Counted from the stretch's first letter, positions 46,811 to 61,900 are shown. The stretch: DNA of 64,000 nt from Branchiostoma floridae (GCF_000003815.2 NC_049994.1:10119244-10183243); one strand, 5' to 3'. The notes: a model not told the origin generated them from the sequence alone. A program made the numbers and translations.

Positions 46811-49800
46811 GCAAAATACAGATACGAATGGTAGATTTTGACTGTGCCAAATGAGACTGCCAAACAGTAGTCAAACATGCCATCGACTTTTATAACTGTA
46901 AGGTTGTGCAGGAGAAGCCACAACATTGTGTATGAATTGGTCGTCACGGTTGAGTCTTGTTCACGTTATTTAATGGGCATGCATGCATGCGCGATACTTG
47001 TGCTAGTTATTATGGTTCTTGTGCTTGTGTGATGTCAATGACAATCAGCATATACAAAATGTAACCAGCATTTTAAGGTGCTACTAGCTAGTAGAGTAGG
47101 AGTGTGTAGACTGTGATTGTGATGGAAAGATGGGGACAAGGCACTGTACTTTCAAAGGGGGTGGCAAATGAAAACACTGTCGTAGAAAAGCGTTGAAAGG
47201 CAAGCTATCCACTGGATTGAAATAGAATGTTGCCAAAATGATGCACGCGAATTGAACGCCCCCCCCCCCCACCCCACCCCACCGTGGACTGGGAACCGGT
47301 AGACCGGCACTTAGCGTAATCTGCATGACGCATTGGCGTGACCGGAGGGGTCATAGGTCAAGGTTACTATGTTTTGCTCTCGCCAATCCTATGTACATGA
47401 AATGGCGCGTGGTGTATTTATGTTCTTATATGTGAACCATAGGCGCCCTCGCTCCAATAACTCTACCCACAGGCGTCATCAAGGCTTGACTTCAGGTCCA
47501 AAACGTGGCTAAACCTGCCAACATTTACCAATGCCATAATCAATACGCGGCGCTCTGTAGGAAGGTGTTTTTCACCATAAACGCGATGGATCTTATCATT
47601 CTCAGTAGTGTGAATCCCGGAGGCATTTACATGTCCCCTGCGCACCAGGAGATAAACCATAGATCAAGGTCTTCTGGATCAAAATGCACCTGTTATAAAA
47701 TACGATTCACCCCACAGGTAACGTTATGGTCGCATGATTCTTTCAGATGAAGTGCTTGTCTTGGGTCTCACAAAATACGGTGATACTTTGCCCTCCCCTT
47801 ACTTTCCCTAATAGCCAGTTATGTCAGCATAATGGTAGTAGATGCATTGCCAAGGTACGTTATAAAGTGACCGCATCTTAGGCAGGGCCAGAAAATTCAT
47901 GTTACAAGAAATGTATGCATAAAATGGAATGCTATCTGGTGTCGTAAAAAAGCTGTAAAATATGCTACGGATGGAGCCATTGGTTCTTCGACTTGTACTC
48001 GTTTGTGTGGAATGGCTGTAGTAGGCAATAGGCTCGTATTCGACAACTAATGAATGCCAAAGCGTTACGGTCCATAGAAAATGACCTTGAATGCGAATCT
48101 GATGCGAATAAGTAGCTATTTACACGGGGTTAGGTAGCGTAAGGAGAACTATTGCTGCATTGTAAAGCGTTCGTGCTGTGCCAAGTTTATAATCATTGTT
48201 TCTCACCTTAATGTTGTGATCAGAGATGTCTGTACTTCATATCCTTTGAAACACTATCTTGAATAGTTTAATAGTCTATGATGGGATACCCACTCCCACT
48301 TCTCTTTTCAAGATGGCGGATTTCTAAATCAAAATTGAGATAAGATTGACGATAAAATTTTGAGATGTTCTGATTTTACTCAAATATATTTTCCCGGGTC
48401 TCACTGGACTTTTATTGTGATGTATTCATGCATTCTATTTTATTGCTTATTGAAATTTAGAACTCAAGATCGTTTTGTACCTCTTAAAAAATACATCATT
48501 TTCTTTTTCATCTTTAGTCCGCCATCTTGGAATCTCTGCATTGGCAGTCCACTTAACACCGTCAGTCATGAGCTGACCTTGAATGTATACTACCCACCCA
48601 GCAATAAATATGGAAATACCATGAAAGAACACTTAAATCGTATGCATTGCTATAAGGAATCGTATTTGATATATGTCATGTCATAACAACTGTATCTCTA
48701 TTGGCCGTATGTAAATGTGCCTACTTGGGGATCATCTCTATGCTATAGTAGTAAATATATATATATATGAATATATAGATATATCATGTATCATTTTCTC
48801 TTAATTTATGAAAATGTTCCCATCTCTGTAAACCAAGTAGAGCCATGTCTAGTTCAAATCATCAGTGAAGCATCATGTGAGGTATTCGTACTGATTTAAA
48901 TACAAAACAATATTCTCCCGTAAGGCATTGTACCTGTCAAACGCTCACATTGTGTCAGAATCTGTTTTCGTCGTTTTGCTGATGATAACAATTGTAAGCT
49001 ATATAATCAATGAAAAACAACAAATCATTCGGCTACTAGATGAAGTCAACATGACCGGCCTTTGGGCCAGACTTGCCTACCTCATGTTGTATAGCGTTAT
49101 GTTCCATGTTTAAGGTCACTGTTCATGATTTGGTAAGAACAAAATGTGTTCATTATGTGTTTTATAGTTAGATGTTGTTGTCTAGTGCATTTTCCAGTGT
49201 TGTAGTGGGTAGTGATGTAGTTGTTTCGTGCACGGCAGTTCATAATGCTGTTTTTCACTACGGTTCAGTTTACCTTTTTTATATTTCCATTGATGAATGA
49301 CAGTAATAAACAGCAACCAGGATCTTGTAATTGAAATTGCTTCCTTTTTGTCATTCATCTTTATAAGACTTTCAAATGAAAACACTAGACATCATGCCAC
49401 ATTTGTCAACAATGGCGCCCTAGCTATAGTGTGCCAGTCGAGAATATATTTAAAGCAGAAGTAGCCGGGTGTATACCTTGGAAGGAGCACCTAGTAGGCC
49501 AAAATAAGTAGTAAGAATATTTCAGCAAAAATCTTAGATAACAAGGTCATACATAGGCAAAGTTACTCAAAGAAGATTATTCTGAATCTGAGACAATCCA
49601 AAATACCTTATTCTTTCACTCAATGTATTCTTTACACGCGCTACATGGAAAAATATTGTACACGTTTAGAATAAGTGAATGACCTCTGTTATTTGGGGTT
49701 CTTGAGCTTTGCTAAACGTTCTGGAGGATTCGTCCAAATTTGTCATTGGAGGGCTCAGTAAGGTACTCAAGGGAAGGTCACATCATCCTCATGGCCCCAG

Positions 49801-52184
49801 TGTTTGCTACTGTTACAGACTTATCTGAATTCATCGTGCCAACGAAGACAACCGGATCCAAAATGGCGGACATCACGTGTGTCCATACCGCAGGGGACTC
49901 TGGGAACTATCTCTGAAATGCACCTGTGACTACATCAACGGAAAAGCTGAACGCTAAAATACACTTTTGAATATCACAATAAGACATTGCTGCATGCGTT
50001 TCTAGCATCAAATATCGTAGAATCTACCTGAAGGATGTGAATAATTCAACAAAGACATTGTCCGCAATACTGTTCGGGAATTGGAGTCGGTTTTAGATTC
50101 TGTGAGAGAGCTTGTCTCTCATGAGTGCGTTTTTGCAAGATATATAGCCTTGTTTTCTTGCACTTCCGTGAATGGAATCTAGAAATGAAAGAAAGGAAAA
50201 GAGATGATGGAGGGTATCAATATCGAGACCAATTCAGCCGAGCCCTCTAGAGATGAAGTCGGATTTACTTTAGTGCCCGGGTATGCACGTTGAATGTCAA
50301 TAAAGGTCGGACATTTTACACCTCTGTGCTATGGGAAACGCACTCTCAGATGTTGTCTTGTGAGCCGAGTGCTCAGCCGGTGGTCTCAAAGGGCCAAAAA
50401 AATCCAGACAGACACGACAGCATGGCGTCTGTGGTCTAGGGCAGAACTCCAAGAGAACCCGCAAGAGCAACCGCAAGAGAAATACCACAAGCGTCTCAAC
50501 AGAGCCCACCAATACACCCAACCCTTTTTTCCCTTAATAAGCACACAAAAAACGAGGATGTAAAATACTCCCACGGACATGCAAGACTAATGCAGCATCC
50601 TCCTGAGCAAAATGATTCTATTTTTCTTCAACACATAAAATCTAATAACATCCTGTCAGTTCTGATTGAAGGAAAAGGCCTGAACGAACGGGCTCCACGG
50701 ACAAGCCCTCTAATTATTTCGATATCGTGCTGTTTTTGAAAGAATATGACGTTTTGAATGAAATTTGAAGCTCCAAACGTAGATGGAAACTCGTCTGGGC
50801 ATATATTGCCACGGTCTGGGATTCATGTTTGATGTCTCTCTACTTCTCAGCGAATAACATGACTTAAAGATCTAAAAAAATGTCCTAGTTAGGTATGCTA
50901 TCCATTCCGGGTAGGGAATAACGCTTGCTTGTGCTTTATTGCATATTATTACATTAAGGACAATTTTCTTATATATCTGACTAAAAAGAATCAGATTGGA
51001 AATAATTTAGATAAAAAATTCCTTGAGTAAAATATTGTGATCATCCTTTTTTTAAAATGAAGCAAAAGGCGTGTCAACAGTGCTCCGATATGAAATCAAA
51101 GAAGGTGATTTTAGCCAAATTGTTCTTTGTCAAGTGACCTGGGGACCTTTTAGTGTCACCCGATTGTATAATAGGGCAAGGTTTATTGACAAGACAAAAA
51201 GTACAGTGACTTTTGTATGGTCAAACATAAACTACAAAAAGAAAGAAAGAATGCAGCATAGATCTTAAATTTCTACTAATTAAACAATATAGGATAATAC
51301 AATTCTACTAAGTAAACAATTAAGGATGATAAGAAAATCTCCATACAATCAGGTAGGACTGAAGGTGAGTGTCGCTATTTTGAGCAAAAATGGACCCAGT
51401 GTCGAGTTTAACAGGGTAAACGTTAGGTGAACAATGGAGTTGGCACCGGCAATTACTATTCACGCATCCCCAGCCCTTTCCAAGAAACGCAGCGTCAGTG
51501 TTGCGGCGTATTGATGTCATGATTTATAACAGGGGCAGAGAATAGCGATAAGGGCACACCACAGACACAACCAAACAGTCTTTGATATGTGATAAATAGA
51601 AAATGAAAATGATACATAGCGAGCAAATGCTTATTGTTGCAAATATGATAATGAGAGAAGCAAAATGTGCAAAGATGATAAATGCATAACATTATGCATG
51701 TTGTTGAATCTATATCATGTATCAAATTGTGATTTTCTGACCTTAAGGTAAGTATTGCATTAAATAACTACATCAATAACTAATTGGAACCTTTTCGAGT
51801 ATTCTGGCCTCTATACACTAGCTCGTTTATGCGTTTCACTCTTTGGATAAATCTTCCCTTCTTTCCAAAACCATGGTTAGCTTACGGTTGGATTTTCTTT
51901 GTAGACCTGTTTTAGATTAATAGAAGCGGTCTCATACGTGACTATTCTGTTCTTGCTCTCGTAGTGGTCATGTTAGGAAAATGTCAATATCATCACACAC
52001 ACACACGCACACAGAGTCCTGTAAGATTAATCGTTACTGTACGTGAGGTCGTTGACCTCTGCCCTGTTGAGGGCAAACCGCGAGTCGTAAATCAGTTCCG
52101 GGTTGCAGCGGGGTGGGCACTGCGGCAAGGCGGAGAGTTCCAACCTTCTTCCAAGAAGTCTAGACAAAGCTATATGTATATATA
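46811..52184. other. Gene-free stretch
   Basis: I see no supported gene. It includes a C-rich run at about 47259-47280, and AAGATGGCGGA (48309) with its inverted copy near 48520, which may be the ends of an old element. The rest is AT-rich with scattered short open frames on both strands. Confidence 0.45.
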
Positions 52185-52325
52185 CATATATATATTTGCC
52201 TATGTCGCGAGAATGTGGTAGGTTGCTACAACAAAAGAGACGGGCACTTTGACATCACACAAAAAGAGGAGTAGAGATAGAAGTGGGAATGGCTTGTCTT
52301 ATCTTATTAATATAGTATTTTGGGG

Positions 52326-52389
<64 letters not shown>

Positions 52390-52528
52390 CCTATGTCGTG
52401 AGAATGTTCACACTGGTAGGCTGCTACAACAAAAGAGACGGATACTCTAAAACACCACGCAAAAAAGAAGAGTAGAGATTAAAGTGGGAATGGATAGTTT
52501 ATAATAGATATCTTGATATAGTATTTTG
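52185..52528. repeat. Diverged tandem duplication around an (AT)n tract
   Basis: A unit of about 135 bp starting TATATTTGCCTATGTCG (about 52189-52320) recurs at about 52381-52528. Both carry GAGAATGT, GGCTGCTACAACAAAAGAGA or a close variant, and AGTGGGAATGG. The copies are joined by a pure AT run at 52326-52386. Confidence 0.8.
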
Positions 52529-54499
52529 TTAGCGTACGTGAAGGGAATTTTACAACTGAAAAAAATCATATCGTGATATTTTTTTACACTCAGAGCAACC
52601 ATTGCAAACGATTATCACAATCGTTTAAGGTAAACGCGTAACGCTTGTGGACAAAAGCAACGTAATGCTATGGTTACCTAAGGAGCCGTTTGGTTTTAAA
52701 AGATAGTCGCTTATCCTTCAGCTTTCCAGATTAGCTTGTTATATCTTTCTCATACTACCGTGTTTTATTTCCTAGTTATATGTAGCAGTGATATTTCTGA
52801 GGCATAAAGTTTTATTTGCACCCACGTTGAGTGTGTTCGGCTCCTCACATACTATATACCTACTCTGGCTGTCGAATCTCATTTGAATCAGCATATGTAA
52901 CAGTAATGTGACGTCACAAAGTGGGCGGAGCTTGAATTATGTTAAAGAGAAATGGGCGGACTTCTCATGGAGATTGGGTAACAGTCAGTAGAGGAACAGA
53001 AAGGTCTGTTTCCTGTATAGCGATGTATTGTTTGTGACTTTTTTTCTCCAGAAACACTGAAACGTGAAATAGGCGCATCAATTTTCCTACTTTTTTGCAA
53101 CAAATTTGACGTGTTATGTAATATATTTATTTTCACCTTGCTGTTATAGGGATATGTTGGAGCTAATTTCAGCAGGTTGCTTGATCTTTTAGCCACTGTT
53201 ATTGTCCATTATTATTGGACTTCTTAATTCAATCGTTCGCAGCAAGGTCAAATGATAATATACTTAAATCAATGAAAAAAATTAAGTCCATGAAGTAAAG
53301 CAAAAAAATGGTCATTTTGAAGAAGACAAAAGTAGCCAAAAAAAACTGGAATGAAGCCTTATTTCATATGGATACAAAATCTGGAGAAAGAGTAAACGTT
53401 TCGATTAAGAAGTTGACGTCAAGATTCCATGAAAAGGAATGTAAGATATTGTGAATAGCTTCAACAGGCTATTAAATAAATACATGTACGAAAAAGTTTT
53501 TGAACTCACGACCAAGAGAATCATGGTAACGTTTCTGCAGACCGCCTGCTACCTCCCCAAAAGCAACGATGACTGGGTCCGTGTTTCTTAGGTATGCATA
53601 CTTTCCCTTCTTGAGAAGACGTTTTTTCAAGAAAGTCACTTTTTTCGTTCCGCGGTTAATTCGACCAATTGCAACTCAAGACATTAGGAATAGCACCGAA
53701 GATATACATTTGCGGAAAGAAATTGCCTGACATATACCTTAGATGATCTCAACGCCAGATGTCGAAGCCAAAGATACATGAACATTAATCAAAGAGAAGA
53801 AAAGCGGAAGACTGTGTGTATTTGAGATACCAATCTACTATAAAGATGAAATGGTAGATATATATGGCTGCAGAACCAAAAATGTGATTTTAGAAGCAGT
53901 AACGTTCTTCTTTTTCCTATGAACTTAAGCAACTTTTTCAAGTGTCATGATAGGTACTAAATGTACTTTAGTTTTGGTACAGTTCTTTTGATTTCGGCCA
54001 CTTGAAGTGACTATTTTGATACTACGAAAAGGTAACATGCATAGGTGTTCAGGCACTAGTACACGTCAAACTATCTATATAGGATTGGCCGAATCCTCTG
54101 TTGTACCGTTGAAATGCTTTATCATAACTAAGACAACCATATGACCGCATACATAGAACATACGTATAAATAAATGCATTTTAGCAAAATTACATCAGGA
54201 ATAGAACATTGGTTACTGACAACTTGTATCAACAACCACAGAATTCATAGATAACACAGATCTGCATAGGTCTGCATAGATTTCCAACCACGGGTGCTCT
54301 TGAAATTTGGACATTTTAATTAAAAATGTGAAACTCAACACATTTAATCTAAAAGAATCAAAGTTATATGTCTGATATGCCACGAAGTCTGATATGCAAA
54401 GAACCAGTGGATTGACATGCTCTTAGATGAGTGTTTTGTTGGCAAAATGAATAGATTCTATGAAAAGGAGAGAGAGAGAGATTGTCGCTAAATCTCAGT
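52529..54499. other. Gene-free stretch
   Basis: Contains the CRE plus GC-box pair at 52909-52930. I see no coding gene or clear repeat. Confidence 0.45.
52909..52930. promoter_or_regulatory. CRE palindrome beside a GC box
   Basis: TGACGTCA at 52909-52916 is a perfect cyclic-AMP response element. GGGCGG follows within 15 bp. I see no gene next to it, so it is only a motif pair. Confidence 0.2.
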
Positions 54500-55120
54500 A
54501 TTACATTTGCATGCTGCAAAGTTGACAGGAGCAATACTTTGGAAAGTTCGAAATCTTATAGATGATATACAAAACGCAATTGATATGGACACCATCTTAC
54601 TGTTTTCTGTTGCTCGAAACAGAGAAAATTAACTTTATACACTGGTTACCTATAGTTCATTAGACCAGCAAGTATTCACTGTGTAAAGAGTCCGTTTATG
54701 TTGCTTACAGTTATTTGAGGTGCTAGCGTTATTGAGGACAACACCAATCAGGAGAAAGAAATTGTCGCTTAATGTCACCGCAACACTCAATGTTTTGCCT
54801 CACTACTTGAGCTAGGAGCAGTATTACATTTGCATGCTGCGTCGTTGACAAGGAGCAATAGTTTAGAAAGATCGAAATCTTACATGTGATATACAAAACG
54901 CAATCAAATATTGCTGTATTTCCTGGATCTAATTATCTCATCAACACCAACTTTCAACTACTTTCTGATGCTCAAAACAGAGACAGTGAACTTCACCATA
55001 CACTGGTGAGCTGTAGTTTATTAGATCAGCATGATGTTGACTGCGCAGAGAGTTACTTACAGTCATTTGCGGTGTCAGCTTTATTGAGAACAAGACCAAT
55101 CAGGACTCGTACCCTTGGTG
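54500..55120. repeat. Diverged tandem duplication of about 300 bp
   Basis: Blocks in the same order occur in 54500-54770 and 54820-55115: AGTATTACATTTGCATGCTG, GTTGACA.GGAGCAATA, GATATACAAAACGCAAT, TGATGCTC/TGTTGCTC..AACAGAG, TACACTGGT, TTAGA.CAGCA, CTTACAGT.ATTTG and AAGACCAATCAGGA or a variant. The open frame at 54886-55149 is inside the second copy and is broken in the first, so it is unlikely to code. Confidence 0.75.
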
Positions 55121-55859
55121 TAGAAGACGACATCAAAGAGGATATGTAGGTGCAATGGTTCCTCCTTCTCCTGTCGTTGTTGTACTTGGTAAGATTAGTA
55201 TGTTATGTACATCTAGCTCTATAGCTTCATTTAAGGCATGTAACTCCTCCCAGTTCAGACACCATATCTCTTTATTGCTAATCTCAACAAGATTGCTTGA
55301 TGAAATTAGCAAATGATTTTAGATTCATTTTGTGTAGATTAGCTAGGGTGAGCGTAAGGAAGACATGGGACAGAAGACCCACCGAATTGAGTATTGTTGC
55401 CCTGTTCCTCTAAGCTTATAAAGTTGTTTTGTGAAGACAGAGAAATGTTGCAAAAAACAACAGCAAAGTGCAAAAAAGTTGCAACGAATAAGGTATAACA
55501 CGACCGAGTAATGTTGACTACCAAAAGGCAGTGAGTGTCTGCATGTAGTCAAATACACATTATTCCAAATTTGTAGAGGGTGATAGACATTGTTAAGTGC
55601 TGTTTCCAACGCCTGAACTCCCGTTACAACTTGCTTTATGTATGTTGAAACTGTTTGATTATTTTGATGAAAAGATGGACTGGTTCAAAGCTGTATGTAC
55701 CCGAAACATTCATGCAGAAATTCATCTATCAAACACGCAAAATGTTCCAAGGCAACGAAAAGAACAACTAAATAAGTAAGTAACTTTTTTTGCATTCATG
55801 TTCAAGTGGCCCAACGAAATGTATCAACGAAAAACGAAAAACCTATGCTGAATACAGAC

Positions 55860-56060
55860 AACACAGGTGTATTGAATCACACATTCAGGACCGTTCTACG
55901 ACTTACTCCCGACCACTCCCAACCAAGTTCGGCGCAGGGTTGAGAGCAGTCCATCGTATTCTATCCTAAGTTTACGCCTCCGATAGCATCCAAGAAAACC
56001 TTTCCGACTTTGTTTTTTCAAAATTTATAGTCGGCTTGTAGTAGTAGGCAACTTCTTCGA
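55860..56060. mobile_element. Degenerate relative of the 57.4-kb element
   Basis: Shares CGACCACTCCCAACCAAGTTCGG and ATTTATAGTCGG-type blocks with 57424-57722, but its termini are not clear. Confidence 0.4.
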
Positions 56061-57423
56061 CCATTCCAACCATGTTCATGAATAACTAAAAAACATGGAT
56101 AACATCGGGATGCTATGGGTGGTTATATGTGCAAGAGTTTATCTCTTGAAAAGTATACAGTTAAGGGAGATTATTGCTCAATTCAAAAATCGAATTCTCC
56201 CCCAAACACTCATCAACGACTCGTGCCAGAATTCTGTTTCAGTGCCATACTTATAGAAATACGATATAATGTTTACTGTTTGCTCTCAACTTTATATTGA
56301 AGAGCCCATTCGGCAAGATCTAAAGTATAGTGTGAACAAATAGATATGCAGGTAATAGTGCTGTAAATTCAAGGGATCACTTACGATGGATTTCACGGAT
56401 TCTTGACGACATCTTGTTGGAATGCTGTTTGCATACAGGCATGTTTGGGGCCAATACTGCCAACAGTAAAAAATGTAGAAGATAAAATGGTTAAGAAGCA
56501 ACATTTTCCAGGCTACTAAACTTTTTGAAAACTTTTATTTTTGTACAAAAAAGGACGGGCCACAGGGCCAAAGTTGTCATCATATTTGCCCATTTATATA
56601 GAAAGGAAAATTGAAGTTTCTAAAACTTGGTATGTAATGTTGGAAGTATGCAAAGCTAGGTGGATACTCGTAGGTCTGTATCTGAGTGACTGATCAACAA
56701 GGGTTTGACCAAGGAGGTTATATAGACATATATAATCTCCTTGGTTTGACTTTGTAAAAGTTCATAGCTAAGTGTGATTTTATAGATAATATTTACTAAA
56801 TAATTGATCTTAGGTGTTGAATATGTTGGTTGCAACTTATAGATGAGCACCTAGTCAATAACTAACGAATGAATACACCTTCCGTTTCATAGTTGTTCGT
56901 AGGAGGCTGACTTTACCACATTCTATACATCTTTTATTTTAATCGTAGCTTCCAATTGAATTAGATAATGAAGATATTTGACCTAAAATCATAACGTTTT
57001 TAGATTAATCAATGTACGATAAATGTGCTTAAGTGAATGAAAAAGACGCAAACCTATTGGCAGAAATAATATGATGGCATTTGCAACGTAATAAAGAAAC
57101 ACATGGCGAACAGACAGCTAGCTATGTTTTCATTTTGAGAAGTAAATATTTCTAAATATACACAGCGCCATCGCCGTTTGGTTACCAGAGATGTAAGTAT
57201 AACCATGGTTCAAACGTAGCTATATAAACATGCAGAAATATCCACTGTTGCGTCTGAAATGACAATCTGCATACAAATTGTGTCTCTACCATGGGTCAAG
57301 TTCATCTTAATTGAATCAAGAAAGAGTGACGAAAAATAATGTAAAAGCAGGTAGGAGGGCAATTTGCGTTTTTATGATACTCACGGACCGGTATGGGCAG
57401 GTTGTATGCACTAAAATTACGTC

Positions 57424-57722
57424 AAGCCCCTGTCGCGAACGACCGTGCCCCCGACCACTCTCAACCAAGTTCGGCCATAGACTATAAGCCATCTATTCTA
57501 ACTCCTACAAACTCCACTGATGGTATTCAAACAGAATACAATTTCCCGACTTAGATATTTGAAAATTTACAGTCGAATGTCTCGGACGATCCTTAAGGAT
57601 AAGTAGGCAAACTCGCCGACAAACTCCCGACCTTAAATGACCTTGTTCACGACCAACGTTAACTCCCAACCTTGGTTTGGAAAATGTCAGGAGGCCATGG
57701 TCGGCGATATGTGACAGGGGCT
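57424..57722. mobile_element. Miniature element with AAGCCCCTGTC terminal repeats
   Basis: The left end AAGCCCCTGTC and the right end GACAGGGGCTT (with an inserted triplet before it) are inverted. The inside has several CTCCCGACC / CCGACCACTC blocks. Non-coding. A diverged relative lies at 55.9 kb. Confidence 0.55.
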
Positions 57723-57976
57723 TTACATACTGCTCGTTTGGAAATAGTAAATTTAGCTCCTGGATCTACATCAACAACAGGGCTGTCCCTAGCCTTAAAT
57801 TCTTTTCATTGTTGAGAGCCCATGTTGTTAAGTTTCTTTGCTAAATCTGTCATTTTAAGCTTAGGAATATACATTTTCATTAGTTTCATGTCATGAAGAT
57901 CAGATTTATGAGACGGGAAAATTCAGAAACAGGCCCTGGATACTTACATCTATAGCGTATCATACAGCTTTTTACT

Positions 57977-58101
57977 ATCTTAAAATTCTATACTCATTCA
58001 TATATCTATCCTTCTATTTCTCATTCTTTTAATCCATCGATCTTAAAATTCTATACTCATTCATATATCTATCCTTCTATTTCTCATTCTTTTAATCAAT
58101 C
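57977..58101. repeat. 63-bp unit repeated twice in tandem
   Basis: The unit starting ATCTTAAAATTCTATACTCA is present at 57977-58039 and again at 58040-58101 with a single clear difference, so the duplication is recent. Confidence 0.9.
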
Positions 58102-58915
58102 GATTGTCTATACATCCTTACATCCCTCAAACCATTTCTTCCTTCGCTAAACCCTACAGGTACATTGTCTTTAACGCGACATATACCTCTGGTTTAACAA
58201 TCCTTATCCATCTTGAGTTGTAGGAAACAAAACGTTATCATTTATGATTTTGAGATAAGGAGCTACATGAACTGCTGGGAAAATAAAAACCATATATGTG
58301 AATTAAGGATTAGAATCGCTGCTTTATTTTTTAAGATGGCGTGGAAGAAAGTGAACAACATTTTTCCATGGAGCCAACATTCGACAATATAGTACTGAAA
58401 CTATCGGCTTTCAACAACAAAAAAGTTTTAGAAAAATGTACGTAATAATTTACATTCAATATTACACATGAAGACAAATAATCTATAAAATATCTAGTTG
58501 ATTAACTTACGAATGATCATGCAAAGCTACAGAATGGAAAAGTTTACTTTAGGTGATATGAGGCAAAGAAATATGGACTTAGATTATTCCACTTGTCCGC
58601 ACTGCTAGAGTTACATCAATGTCGGAAGTTTAACATTTGAAATTTAAAAGCTTTTAATTAAGTATCCCTACAGTTTTGTATCTTGCATCGGAAGTAAAGA
58701 TAACGTTATATATGTATTTTTTCGTAATATACTTATTTGTGCATTCATCAAGGTTGACGTACAGAACTACAACATGGCTCCATTGAACTTGTTGAAGTCA
58801 TTGTTATGATATTTTAGTAGCTTCACCATGTGGATTTAAGTATAGACTGTCTCATTTGTACATGTATTTATATATTTGACTTTGACTATTCATCTATTTG
58901 ACTTTGACCATCCTT

Positions 58916-58950
58916 CCATTCATTCATTCATTCATTCATCCATCCATCCA
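58916..58950. repeat. CATT/CATC tetranucleotide repeat
   Basis: A run of CATT units passes into CATC units. Confidence 0.85.
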
Positions 58951-61900
58951 TCACTCCTTCTTTTCATCCTTCCATCCATACATGCACCCATCATTCCGTA
59001 GTTGACACCACATGTATTGATGTTTTTGTCACCTGATGTGTGGTTTTCGCCGATCAACTCCCATTTGGTTATGACTAACAACGTCACAAGGTAAGTGTGG
59101 TTATTTTCTCGATGAAGATAATGCTAGTTTGAACCCAGATAGTTTGCAGAGAAATGTATGTGAAACTGTTCATTTCTATATTACATGAAATGTTGGAGTT
59201 GGTGCCTGAAAATGCAGATTCAAATAAAGCGATGTTATATAGTATGCCTTAGTTTAAAGATGTTTGACAACATGTTTCTCAACTGGTATAGAATCTTGCA
59301 AATTGCTTAGCAATAAAGAAACATGACTTGTACGTTTCACTTAATAACTGTCCTTGAACGAAGCACAAAGTTGTTTACATTGAGAGTGCTGATTTTATGT
59401 TTATACGTTTGTACCTAACCCTACCGATTTAAACTTTGGTCTTTCGGTTGAGATACTAAATGCTGATCTAGCCAGTATCCATTTTTATGAAAATGATAGC
59501 ATATGAATTAGCGTGTCAACAGGTTCCTTTCAAGCACGTAAAAAAGCAACAGCGAATGTTGAAATCATATGGTCTGGTCAGTATTTATCTGTAACATGTA
59601 TAAGATGCAGAGATGTCAATATCAGGATTAACATCTGCCAAGTGTTCCAGTCGCCCACCTCCCTGACTTGTTACGTTGTCTGTGGATAATCAAATAATTG
59701 CCTTAGGCATTTCCTGCAACATCAGAAATCATAACCAACCGCTGGCTGAGCTAAGACTTATAATGGTACAAGAAAGTTCAACATATCTCTCTCATCTATA
59801 CCTTCTTGTCTATTATCATGTCGACCGTTATAACACTGAACATCTCGCAACCAAATCTGGCCCTTCTACACTTCTCAATGTATTACTTTGTGTCATGCCT
59901 GACCATTTTCTGCCACGATTCCTGTTATACCTGTCTCTCCTTCGTCTTCCTTGGGAGATTTTTTTGACTGAAGTTTGGCCTAGTCCCGATGAACTTGAAA
60001 TGTTCCCATACCAATGTGCAACAGTTTTCTTTCCTGTGCTTAAGAGGCCTTCGTCAGGACCGTTCCTTGCTTAGCTCTATTCCGTACTTGTTTTCGAGAT
60101 GGGGTATCGGTGAGTGATACCCAGAATCTTCCAAAATCATTTCATCTCGTACCATTACGATTGGATAAAAAGGTAGCAGGAAAGTGATGTCTAAAGTTCT
60201 CGTCGCCATCTTATTTTTCTACAATTCTACAAAGCGCTAACGGAAGATGTGTGATATCAAGACAAACTGGTTCGGGTTAGAAATTTAGCTTTACACTTTG
60301 CTCATGTGTGTTAATGCACATGTTATCTAATTATGCGTGATATTTTCTTGAAATTCTACGTCTTTTACAATTTCTTTTACAAGCTGAAGATGGAGCATCA
60401 AGACAAGCTTTTCTAGAAATTTAGCCTTATCCATTGGTCATCCATAAACTTTCCAATATATGTATGTTAGTTTGTGTATGTATATGTATCAAGCGTGATG
60501 AGATGTCTGCTATCTCATTGTGATATTTATTTTCATAAAATTCCTCTTCAAGCTTATCTTTGCTCTCTGCTGAAGACCTCTTGCCAGTTCCCTTTCATTT
60601 CCAATATAAAAAGATTTTGACTTTTATAAAAAATGTAATTCTACGTGAAGATGGGGAAAGCATTTTCACATGTTTTAAGTTAAGAAATTCACGTTTACAG
60701 AAGTAATAGGATCCAGCTCAATTTGAAGCTCCCTCGGTACTTATTCAAATATCAGGAGTTTTACATTAGCTACAGATGACCTCATCACATCAACAAGTTT
60801 CAGATATCAAAGAGAGGCCCTCAATTCCATGTCTAACAAAACGTGTTCTTATAAAATATATACTAAGCTACTCAGTTTGTTGATATTCTTTTGTAAAACG
60901 ATAGTGAGATATTCGGGTAATTAAGGACAAAATGGACATTTTTTTGTTTGGACGTCGACCTTTCTTTATTCATGGCAGCTCGGCCCTAAGGTCGCTTTTC
61001 ATATGGCGAAATACATGGGGTTTTCCTTCAAAATAATTGATGGGACTAAAAGCCAGCAATAGCTACAAGTTAGTAAGAAAGAAACGTCCAGATTTGGTGT
61101 TTCTTTTGCTTTCGCAGGAGCATAATACTTCATCTTACAGGACTTACCTATATGGAACTGATATCACGTAGGAAATAATCGCTTTGGAACGTCAGATTTT
61201 CGTTACACCCTATTTCACGTTCTTGAAATAATGATATAAAGTATGACATTTCCTCGATAGGATACTAAGACGAATGACGAAAATAAGTGTTTTTATTCTT
61301 CTCTAATGATCATTTTCTCATATGTATCTGCAATCTTAGGAACATTTTGACCCCAAAAAAATATATCTGTTTTCCAGTCGCATACAAAGAGATGCAAATG
61401 ACCGTTTTATTTTTTTTGCATACGAGACATTATCTGTTTGACAATTATCGAAATGATACATGTAGATTCTTGTCTGTGTGTCATATGTTCATTCCATTAA
61501 AACATTCTGTTTTTCCCATCAATAGAAGTCATATATATAAGCAGCTTTAGTTTTATTCACATTGGATCACAGTCAAAAATAGTTGAACTACTGTGATACA
61601 AATACTACGTATAGAAGTATAAAGTTTGAAGTTTTAGGCTGTAAATTAAATTTGAATGTAGAGTTTGGTGAAAACAGTCCTCTTTGCAAAATGTTCAAAG
61701 TCATTAAGGATAACTGTACCCTTCATTTCACAAAGTAGTTACGGCTCCTTGCTATAGTAGTGTATTTGGCTGCTTTGCTCCTGGTCTCTTTCAACAGTCA
61801 TCGCAGCCAAATACTATACAAATGCACCGTAGCTCTGAAAAACAAAGATACCGTTATCTCTACTTTCCTTGTTATCATCAAGAACATCTAACAAGATCCA

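Noticed and set aside
59676-60074. 132-codon open frame near the right end
   Set aside because: No domain, no neighbours and no splice context; composition like random AT-rich sequence.
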